From Shewanella acanthi (GTDB lineage Bacteria; Pseudomonadota; Gammaproteobacteria; Enterobacterales; Shewanellaceae): DNA of 64,000 nucleotides. Numbering within the stretch: the stretch's first letter is position 1; every line of letters begins with the position of its first letter. A model generated the notes under the pieces. It ran no database searches. It saw only the letters and a program-made list of their open reading frames with translations, and was not told where the DNA came from. Both the position numbers and the translations under genes were made by a program. The stretch is from positions 2,604,001-2,668,000 of the forward strand of contig NZ_CP080413.1 of assembly GCF_019457475.1 (NCBI RefSeq), in the 5' to 3' direction. Shown here piece after piece: positions 57,814-64,000 of the stretch.

Positions 57814-58586
57814 TAGCCATTCTTCCACTGTGCTTTTCGTTTCTCTAAGAACGCATTCACGCCTTCGGCCTGATCTTCGGTATCAAATAGGCCCACAAAG
57901 AGTTCGCGCTCAATCGGTAATGCAAGGCTTCGCGGCATTTGACGTCCCGCTTGGATAAGCGTCTTACAGGCCGTCACACTGCTTGGGCTTTGGTTTGCCA
58001 CCTTGGCCGCCAGCGCAATTGCAGCACTTAAGGCAGTACCGGATTCCACCACTTCTTCGACTAAACCAATGCTCAGCGCTTTATCCGCAGTCACGCGCTC
58101 GCCGCAGAGGATCATCCGTTTTGCCCAGCCCTCGCCCACTAATGCAGTGAGGTTTTGGGTGCCGCCCGCGCAGGGAAGCAGGCCCACTGTGGCCTCAGGC
58201 AGTGCCATCACAGCTTGGCTTTCGGCAATTCGCAGATCGCAGGCCAGCGCCACTTCTAAACCGCCACCCATGGCGTAACCATTAATCGCCGCGATAGACA
58301 CGCCGCGGAACTGACTTAAGGTTTCAAAGGCCTCGCCAAAGTATTTGGCCATGCTCGCCGCGTTACCTTTGTCGCCGTCGGCAAACAGTTTAAGGTCCGC
58401 GCCCGCAGAGAAAAACTTATTACCTTCACCGGTTAAGACCAGCGCATAGATGTCTTTGTTAGCGTTAAGTTCAAGCACCTTAGCCTTGAGTGCCTTTAGG
58501 CTCTCGGCCGTCCAAGTATTGGCCGGCGGGTTGTTCATGGTCACAATCGCGGTGTGACCTTCGATACGTTCGATTAAATATTCCAT
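57813..58586 (-). CDS. Enoyl-CoA hydratase
   Basis: The 257-residue crotonase-fold enzyme hydrates methacrylyl-CoA or tiglyl-CoA in valine and isoleucine breakdown. KFFSAGADLKLFADGD (near 58-73) and NGYAMGGGLEVALACDLRIA (near 101-120) build the oxyanion hole, and ALPEATVGLLPCAGGTQ (near 127-143) carries the catalytic glutamate. The start at 58586 has GGAG nine bases upstream and gives a length typical of hydratases; an ATG five codons earlier is possible. It overlaps the downstream hydrolase gene by one base. Confidence 0.92.
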   Translation of the reverse strand: MEYLIERIEGHTAIVTMNNPPANTWTAESLKALKAKVLELNANKDIYALVLTGEGNKFFSAGADLKLFADGDKGNAASMAKYFGEAFETLSQFRGVSIAAINGYAMGGGLEVALACDLRIAESQAVMALPEATVGLLPCAGGTQNLTALVGEGWAKRMILCGERVTADKALSIGLVEEVVESGTALSAAIALAAKVANQSPSSVTACKTLIQAGRQMPRSLALPIERELFVGLFDTEDQAEGVNAFLEKRKAQWKNG

Positions 58587-58639
58587 TCCTGTGGACTCCA
58601 TTCTTTACCGTCTAAACCATAGCGCATTTTTGAGGTGGA

Positions 58640-59797
58640 TTAGAGGATTTCTCCTGCGTTTTCATCGAGTAAACGACGGGCAATAATGAGACGCATGATT
58701 TCGTTAGTGCCCTCAAGAATTTGGTGTACACGCACATCGCGGAAATGACGCTCCAGTGGATATTCGCGGATATAACCGTAACCACCGTGAATTTGCAGCG
58801 CTGCGTCACACACTTGGAAACCCACATCGGTGGCAAAACGTTTTGCCATGGCACAATATGCCGTGGCTTCTGGATCGCCACTATCGAGTTTAAAGGCCGC
58901 TAATCGCACCATTTGACGGGCAGCAACCAGTTCAGTTGCCATATCCGCCAGTTTAAATTGCAGTGCTTGGAAGGCTGCTAACGGCTTACCAAATTGTTGT
59001 CGCTCATTCATATATTGGGTCGCACGCTCAAGTGCCGCCTGCGCCGTGCCTACGGAGCAAGTGGCGATATTGATGCGACCGCCGTCTAAGCCTTTCATGG
59101 CGAAGGTAAAGCCTTGGCCTTCTTCACCCAGCAGGTTAGCAACGGGCACACGCACATTGTCGAACGTCACAAGACGTGTCGGCTGGGCATTCCAGCCCAT
59201 TTTATCTTCGGCCTTGCCGTAGATAATGCCTTGGCTATCGGCGGGAATTGCAATGGCAGAAATGCCCTTAGGACCAGCGCCGCCCGTGCGACACATCACA
59301 ACCAATAGCTCGGTTGCACCCGCGCCAGAGATAAACATTTTCGAGCCGGAAATCACATACTCATCACCCACGCGAACCGCTTTGGTCTGCAGTGATGCCG
59401 CGTCCGAGCCCGCGCCCGGCTCTGTTAAGCAGTAAGAAGCTAACATGCGGCCCGTGGTTAAGGCTTCAGACCACGCTTGGCGAAGGGTTTGAGTACCCCA
59501 AGTGGTCACCATCCATGTCGCCATATTGTGAATGGTCAGCATCGCAGTTGTCGCGGTGCAGCCCTTAGCTAGCTCTTCAAAAATAATCGATGCATCGAGG
59601 CGCGATAGCCCCATGCCGCCTTCAGACTCGGGCGAATAGAGTGAGCAAAAACCGAGCTCACCAGCTTTTTGGATCACATCCTTTGGGAAATGGTGTTCTT
59701 CATCCCACTTGGCAGCGTTTGGGGCTAATTCATCTGCGGCAAACTGGTGCGCCAGTGTGGCAAATTGGCGTTGGTCTTCGTTGAAATTAAAATCCAT
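58640..59797 (-). CDS. Acyl-CoA dehydrogenase, probable isobutyryl/2-methylbutyryl-CoA dehydrogenase
   Basis: The 385-residue flavoenzyme has the three-domain acyl-CoA dehydrogenase fold. SYCLTEPGAGSDAASLQTKA (near 126-145) contacts FAD, and near the end HQILEGTNEIMRLIIARRLL carries the catalytic glutamate in the short/medium-chain position. It introduces the 2,3 double bond into branched acyl-CoAs made from valine and isoleucine and passes electrons to ETF. It follows mmsA after a 195-base gap that contains a 13-base inverted repeat. Substrate is inferred from the operon. Confidence 0.92.
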   Translation of the reverse strand: MDFNFNEDQRQFATLAHQFAADELAPNAAKWDEEHHFPKDVIQKAGELGFCSLYSPESEGGMGLSRLDASIIFEELAKGCTATTAMLTIHNMATWMVTTWGTQTLRQAWSEALTTGRMLASYCLTEPGAGSDAASLQTKAVRVGDEYVISGSKMFISGAGATELLVVMCRTGGAGPKGISAIAIPADSQGIIYGKAEDKMGWNAQPTRLVTFDNVRVPVANLLGEEGQGFTFAMKGLDGGRINIATCSVGTAQAALERATQYMNERQQFGKPLAAFQALQFKLADMATELVAARQMVRLAAFKLDSGDPEATAYCAMAKRFATDVGFQVCDAALQIHGGYGYIREYPLERHFRDVRVHQILEGTNEIMRLIIARRLLDENAGEIL

Positions 59798-59893
59798 GTT
59801 GTTCTCCTAAAGCCATAGCGCTCTCCTATGACTCTCTGGTCATTTCTCACGATCAAAACAAAAGTTAAAACAATGAGTTGATAAACAGTTTAT

Positions 59894-59926
59894 TTATCAT
59901 CGGCGCACTAGTGGCGCCGATGATAA
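59894..59926. repeat. Long inverted repeat between mmsA and the acyl-CoA dehydrogenase gene
   Basis: TTATCATCGGCGC and GCGCCGATGATAA are perfect 13-base arms around a 7-base loop. Neither strand has a following T-run, so it is not a normal terminator. The position inside an operon suggests an RNA-processing or stability hairpin, or partial attenuation. Next to it ATGAGTAACTTT occurs twice in direct repeat (59933-59944 and 59946-59957). Confidence 0.65.
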
Positions 59927-59992
59927 GCTGATATGAGTAACTTTTATGAGTAACTTTACGCTAAAACTCTGATGTGGTTGTTAAACAACACC

Positions 59993-61492
59993 TTAGCGTA
60001 GGTTAATACTCATGTTCGGACCTGCGGCGACCGCGATGTCCGACTCGAACCAGCGAGAAGTAATGGTTTTTGTTTCAGTATAGAAACGCACAGCTTGCTT
60101 ACCATAGGCGTGTTGGTCGCCGTAGAAGCTGCCCTTCCAACCCGTAAATGAGAAGAACGGTAATGGCACAGGAATTGGCACGTTAATACCCACTTGGCCA
60201 ACTTCGATTTCGTGTTGATATTTACGTGCAGCGGCGCCACTGGCGGTAAAGATTGAGGTGCCGTTACCGTATGGGCTGGCGTTAACTAATGCGATGGCAT
60301 CTTCTAATGAATCAGATTCCATGCAGCACAGCACAGGGCCAAAGATTTCTTCCTTGTAAATGCTCATGTCCGTGGTCACGTTAGTGAACATGGTTGGGCC
60401 GACCCAGTTACCCGACTCAAAACCTGGCACAGTAAAGTCGCTACCATCGAGCAGACACTCAGCGCCCTCATCCTTACCTTGGGCAATTAGTTTCAACACG
60501 CGCGCCTTGGCGGCTGGGCTGATCAATGGGCCGTAGCCCGCGTCTTTATCATCCCAAAGACCTGGGCGCACTTTGGCTAGGGCTTCTTTAAGCTCTGGGA
60601 TCCACTCTTTAGCCGCGCCAACAAACACGGCAACCGAGATGGCCATACAGCGTTGACCCGCCGCGCCGACAGAAGCACCAACCAGGTTGTTGATCACTTG
60701 CTGCTTGTTAGCATCAGGCATGATCACGCAGTGGTTTTTCGCACCGGCAAAGGCCTGTACGCGTTTTAAGTTATCGGTACCTGTCTTATAGATATATTGA
60801 CCCACGGCCACAGAACCCACGAAGGAAATGGCCTTAATAGCATGGTCTGCCAGCAGAATATCCACTGCGGTTTTATCGCCATGGACTAATTGCAGCACGC
60901 CGCGCGGCGCGCCAGCTTCCATAAAGAGTTCAACCAGACGCTGCGGCGTCATTGGATCCTGCTCTGATGGTTTTAAAATAAAGGTGTTACCGCAGGCAAT
61001 CGCCAGTGGGAACATCCACAGCGGGATCATCGCTGGGAAGTTAAATGGGGTAATACCGGCACATACGCCAAGCGGCTGAGTGTAGCTGTAGGTATCGATT
61101 GAACGGGCCACGTTTTCAACGGTTTCGCCCATCAACAGTGATGCAATATTACATGCGTGTTCGGCCACTTCGATGCCGCGCCAGACGTCGCCCTTAGCGT
61201 CTTCGAAGGTTTTACCGGTTTCCTTGGCAAGGATTGTCGCCAGCTCATAGTGGTGTTCTTTAAGCAAATGTTGGTAGCGGAGCATCACGCGCGCACGCTC
61301 TGATACTGGCACTTCACGCCAGGTTTTGAAGGCTTCTTTGGCGCTGGCAATCGCCGCGTGCACTTCTTCAGAAGTCGCGCAGTTGATGGTTGCGATAGCT
61401 TGGTTATTGGCAGGGTTAGTCACCACAATCTGGTTACTGCCCGAGCCTGTAATAAACTCACCATCGATAAAATGCTTAACTTGTGTGGTCAT
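59993..61492 (-). CDS. mmsA: MmsA, CoA-acylating methylmalonate-semialdehyde dehydrogenase
   Basis: The 499-residue aldehyde dehydrogenase converts methylmalonate semialdehyde to propionyl-CoA with loss of CO2 and transfer to Co[17 protein letters not shown] (near 140-155) and [12 protein letters not shown] bind [21 protein letters not shown] lies near 245-262, and GAAGQRCMA (near 275) carries the catalytic cysteine; this block is specific to the MmsA class. It finishes the valine pathway. It lies 302 bases after the thiolase gene, an unusually wide gap for an operon. Confidence 0.95.
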   Translation of the reverse strand: MTTQVKHFIDGEFITGSGSNQIVVTNPANNQAIATINCATSEEVHAAIASAKEAFKTWREVPVSERARVMLRYQHLLKEHHYELATILAKETGKTFEDAKGDVWRGIEVAEHACNIASLLMGETVENVARSIDTYSYTQPLGVCAGITPFNFPAMIPLWMFPLAIACGNTFILKPSEQDPMTPQRLVELFMEAGAPRGVLQLVHGDKTAVDILLADHAIKAISFVGSVAVGQYIYKTGTDNLKRVQAFAGAKNHCVIMPDANKQQVINNLVGASVGAAGQRCMAISVAVFVGAAKEWIPELKEALAKVRPGLWDDKDAGYGPLISPAAKARVLKLIAQGKDEGAECLLDGSDFTVPGFESGNWVGPTMFTNVTTDMSIYKEEIFGPVLCCMESDSLEDAIALVNASPYGNGTSIFTASGAAARKYQHEIEVGQVGINVPIPVPLPFFSFTGWKGSFYGDQHAYGKQAVRFYTETKTITSRWFESDIAVAAGPNMSINLR

Positions 61493-61794
61493 TTTGCAAT
61501 CCTTTTCTATTTTTGACCTTGCTGGCGGTGCATTTGTTTTGTTGCACTCTGGTTTATTGCACTCTGGTACTTTTGAGTACTCAGATACTCTGGTTCACTC
61601 AGAGATTGGGGTGCAGTTTTAGGCGTCCTCTTTGGGAGTGTTGCCCCTGCCAGCTTGGCCTTATTGAGTATGTGTCTTGTTGAATTAGCTTTTGTTTCTT
61701 TCAGTTAGCGTTAACTGGCTTGACTCAATTTAGTTGGTACGTCAGTACGATACAGTCACTCTCGACATAGCGAGGCCAGTTAACGCTGGATACA
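61493..61794. other. Wide intra-operon gap between the thiolase gene and mmsA
   Basis: This 302-base gap holds the inverted repeat at 61707-61787 and two direct copies of TTGCACTCTGGT near 61541-61567. No gene is seen. An internal promoter for mmsA cannot be excluded. Confidence 0.45.
61707..61787. repeat. 13-base inverted repeat with 55-base loop, after the thiolase stop
   Basis: AGCGTTAACTGGC (61707-61719) and GCCAGTTAACGCT (61775-61787) are perfectly complementary. The outer end is 7 bases past the thiolase stop. There is no T-run. It may form a large RNA stem-loop at the end of the thiolase message. Confidence 0.6.
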
Positions 61795-62985
61795 TTACAG
61801 CTCGATTGCCATCGCCGTTGCTTCACCGCCACCGATACACAGTGACGCAACGCCGCGTTTTAGACCGCGCGCTTTCAGTGCATGGATTAAGGTCACAAGC
61901 AGACGGGCGCCAGAGCAACCAATGGGGTGACCTAGGGCGCAGGCGCCGCCATTGACGTTAACCTTCGCCATATCCAGACCTAACTCAGACACCGCCAACA
62001 TAGTCACCATAGCGAAGGCTTCGTTGATTTCGAATAGGTCCACATCATCCTTTGACCAACCCACTTTACCCAGTAAATTTGCCATCGCGCCAACAGGTGC
62101 AGTAGTGAATAACGCAGGCTCCTGAGCGTGGGTGGTGTGGCCTTTAATGGTGGCCATCACAGCTAAACCTAAACGCTCGGCCTCGGCTCGAGTGGTCAGC
62201 ATCAGCGCCGCCGCGCCGTCCGAAATTGAGCTTGAGTTAGCGGCAGTGATAGTGCCGTCTTTGGCAAAAGCTGGGCGCAGTGTAGGGATTTTTTCAGGGC
62301 GAGCATTACCTGGCTGCTCGTCGGTATCAATCAGCATATCGCCTTGGCGAGAACTTACGGTCACAGGCACGATTTCCGCTTTAAAGGCACCCGAGTTAAT
62401 TGCCGCATTGGCTTTTTCTAATGAACTTAAGGCGAAAGCATCCATTTGCTCGCGACTTAAGCCAAAATCATCGGCGGTCTTCTGGGCGAAAGTACCCATC
62501 GCGCCGCCGGTGTAGGCATCTTCTAAACCATCTAGGAACATGTGATCCATGACTTTGCCATGGCCCATGCGCATGCCAGAGCGCGCTTTATCTAACAAAT
62601 ACGGTGCTTGGCTCATGCTTTCCATACCGCCTGCAATGACAATATTCGCGCTACCAGCCTTGATTAAATCGTGGGCCAGCATCACGGTTTTCATGCCTGA
62701 GCCACACACTTTGTTCACTGTTGTCGCGCCAACAGACAGCGGTAAACCCGCGCCTAGAGTCGCTTGACGAGCCGGCGCTTGCCCCAGACCCGCTGGCAGT
62801 ACGCAGCCCATCAGCACCTCATCCACCTTATCACCCGCCAGTTTAGTATCGGCTAACAGCGCCTTAATGGCCGTGGCCGCTAACGTCGGTGTGGTTACCG
62901 CTGAAAGGCTACCTTGAAACCCCCCCATAGGGGTGCGTTTAGCTGCAACGATAACGACATCTTGAGGTAATTGTTGTGTACTCAT
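61795..62985 (-). CDS. Acetyl-CoA acyltransferase (thiolase) of branched-chain degradation
   Basis: The 396-residue thiolase has Cys94 (NKVCGSGMKT) as acyl-accepting residue, His and the second Cys in GGACALGHPIGCSGAR near the C-terminus, and NEAFAMV near 325. It cleaves 2-methylacetoacetyl-CoA from isoleucine to acetyl-CoA and propionyl-CoA. Length matches the AtoB class. The start at 62985 has GGAG seven bases before it; an in-frame upstream ATG at 63081 would add 32 residues and overlap the operator. It is the first gene of the operon. Confidence 0.93.
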   Translation of the reverse strand: MSTQQLPQDVVIVAAKRTPMGGFQGSLSAVTTPTLAATAIKALLADTKLAGDKVDEVLMGCVLPAGLGQAPARQATLGAGLPLSVGATTVNKVCGSGMKTVMLAHDLIKAGSANIVIAGGMESMSQAPYLLDKARSGMRMGHGKVMDHMFLDGLEDAYTGGAMGTFAQKTADDFGLSREQMDAFALSSLEKANAAINSGAFKAEIVPVTVSSRQGDMLIDTDEQPGNARPEKIPTLRPAFAKDGTITAANSSSISDGAAALMLTTRAEAERLGLAVMATIKGHTTHAQEPALFTTAPVGAMANLLGKVGWSKDDVDLFEINEAFAMVTMLAVSELGLDMAKVNVNGGACALGHPIGCSGARLLVTLIHALKARGLKRGVASLCIGGGEATAMAIEL

Positions 62986-63061
62986 GGAAACTCCAAGCAA
63001 ATATGCCACGGCGAAAATGGCGCCAGCGGCGGGAAATAATCTCAATAGAACCACTCTGACG

Positions 63062-63077
63062 TTTACGCGAACGTAAA
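63062..63077. promoter_or_regulatory. LiuR-type operator upstream of the branched-chain degradation operon
   Basis: TTTACG-CGAA-CGTAAA is a perfect inverted repeat 77 bases before the thiolase start. It matches the TTTACGTTTACGTAAA-like motif described for the MerR-family regulator LiuR in gammaproteobacteria. No liuR gene lies in this window. Confidence 0.72.
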
Positions 63078-63334
63078 GCAAGTGTTCATTGGTCTAATAT
63101 GTCGAATTTCTGTTAAGAAAATTGTCAGTCAGGATTTACAGCTAAGGATGGGTTAAAAATTAATAACAAAAAGCATTGCGATGAAAAGGATGCTTTAGGG
63201 CGAATAAACTGTAGGCAGCGAAGGCGCTATCGTAAAAGTAATTACCTAAACACTTAATGTCTTATGATTGCGCAATAGCTGTACCACGCATTGTCTAGGG
63301 TCGTACAAAAAAGCGAAACACAGACCTCCTACCC

Positions 63335-63373
63335 CATAAAAAATGGCCCTTGGTGTGAACAGTCAAGGGCCAT
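63335..63373 (-). terminator. Rho-independent terminator after metA
   Basis: Read leftwards, ATGGCCCTTG / CAAGGGCCAT with an 11-base loop is followed by TTTTTTATGG. It starts 12 bases past the metA stop. Confidence 0.85.
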
Positions 63374-63384
63374 GCAATCGATAA

Positions 63385-64000
63385 CTATTGGGATTCCCAA
63401 GGCGTTCTAGCCGTCATATCACTCAAATCGTATGGCGTTAACTGGTAAACGTAATAGTTAAGCCAGTTGCTGACAAGCAGTGAACCATGGCTATGCCAGC
63501 GGGCGATGGTGTCAAGTGACGGATCATTATTACGGTAATAGTTCTGCGGCACATTAGGGTTGAGTCCAAGCGCTAAATCCCGATTGTACTCATCGTTCAG
63601 AGTCGATTTTTGATATTCGGGGTGACCCGTCACAAACAGGTTGCGATTGTTACGGCTCAATATCAAATAAGCGCCTGCTTCGTCTGATTCTGCTAACACT
63701 TGCAGCTCAGGATGCGCCTTAATTGCCTCAATATCCATTTCGGCAAAACGTGAATGGGGGGCAAAAAACTCATCATCAAAACCGCGTAGCAGCGGAAAAT
63801 GCTCACAGGTGCGACGGTGAACAAACACCCCTGAACGTTTCTCTTTAAGAATTTTACGGTTCAGCCCATAAAGGTGATAAAGACCCGCGTGCGCCGCCCA
63901 GCAGAGGAACAACACAGAAGTGACATGATCCTGTGACCAATCGATAATTTCACGGATATGCTCCCAATAGGTGACTTCCTCAAAGTCCATTTGCCCAAGT
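63385..64000 (-). CDS. metA: MetA, homoserine O-succinyltransferase, N-terminal part beyond window
   Basis: About the last 204 residues are visible. The frame continues past the right edge, and the ATG at 63990 is internal ([15 protein letters not shown] is a conserved MetA segment). [18 protein letters not shown] contains the acyl-accepting cysteine, FVTGHPEYQ holds the catalytic histidine followed by the family glutamate/tyrosine region, and [24 protein letters not shown] closes the protein. MetA activates homoserine with succinyl-CoA (or acetyl-CoA in some members) for methionine synthesis. The donor cannot be decided from this part with certainty. Its promoter and any MetJ sites are outside the window. 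Confidence 0.94.
   Translation of the reverse strand, partial: LGQMDFEEVTYWEHIREIIDWSQDHVTSVLFLCWAAHAGLYHLYGLNRKILKEKRSGVFVHRRTCEHFPLLRGFDDEFFAPHSRFAEMDIEAIKAHPELQVLAESDEAGAYLILSRNNRNLFVTGHPEYQKSTLNDEYNRDLALGLNPNVPQNYYRNNDPSLDTIARWHSHGSLLVSNWLNYYVYQLTPYDLSDMTARTPWESQ

Larger units (their letters stand above)
62986..63384. other. Intergenic region holding the operon promoter and the metA terminator
   Basis: These 399 bases separate the thiolase gene and metA, both on the minus strand. They contain the LiuR-like palindrome (63062-63077) and the metA terminator (63335-63373). No gene is seen; a clear -35/-10 pair could not be fixed. Confidence 0.5.

Noticed and set aside
61795..63081. Longer thiolase starting at 63081
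   Set aside because: The extension has no thiolase similarity, would cover the LiuR-like operator, and the ATG at 62985 has GGAG at ideal spacing.

Overview
The window is a gammaproteobacterial chromosome segment, almost certainly Shewanella. The evidence is an intact oleABCD long-chain polyunsaturated olefin cluster, a seven-gene branched-chain amino acid degradation operon behind a LiuR-type operator, a panP-type decarboxylase, PstC/PstA permeases with very large periplasmic inserts, and a gene order that, from memory, resembles the S. oneidensis chromosome from metA to the glycerate genes. No rRNA, tRNA, insertion sequence, prophage or CRISPR array was seen. The layout looks like core chromosome with modest accessory content.

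Left part (1-12.2 kb): the 3' part of a uracil-DNA glycosylase-family gene; a secreted M4 metalloprotease; a glycerate module (CdaR-type regulator, GntP-family permease, glycerate kinase) with an unannotated 45-codon ORF in front of the regulator and a strong inverted repeat in front of the permease; PanP; a phosphohexomutase; a small unknown gene; and a TerC/Alx-type membrane protein. 12.5-17.6 kb: oleA, oleB, oleC and oleD on the minus strand, which make long-chain olefins by head-to-head condensation. 17.8-26.2 kb: a methyltransferase, DUF1289, YajD, a BCCT betaine/choline transporter, DUF502, a VOC protein, a small exported protein and a diguanylate cyclase.

Middle (26.3-39.1 kb): pstC-pstA-pstB-phoU behind a Pho box, without a pstS gene; gcvR; an EamA exporter; DUF2797; a second diguanylate cyclase; a DUF4136-type lipoprotein; a LysE exporter; and DUF1415. 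39.6-43.2 kb: a tandem pair of nearly identical secreted subtilases with patches of exact nucleotide identity.

Right part (43.3-64 kb): a CoA-transferase/hydrolase; a membrane-fusion lipoprotein, ABC ATPase and ABC-2 permease export system with a small unknown gene upstream; an EamA transporter; a lipocalin; the ABC-F protein YbiT; an S9 peptidase homologue that has apparently lost two of three catalytic residues; a small membrane protein; the valine/isoleucine catabolic operon (thiolase, mmsA, acyl-CoA dehydrogenase, enoyl-CoA hydratase, 3-hydroxyisobutyryl-CoA hydrolase, mmsB, SDR dehydrogenase), read leftwards from a LiuR-like palindrome; and the C-terminal part of metA at the right edge.

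I found no clearly new multi-gene system. The items most worth following are the degenerate S9 peptidase, the Pst permeases with giant periplasmic domains and no local PstS, the mosaic subtilase pair, several unexplained long inverted repeats, and the small ORF before the glycerate regulator. All family assignments come from reading the sequence and from memory; no database search was run.
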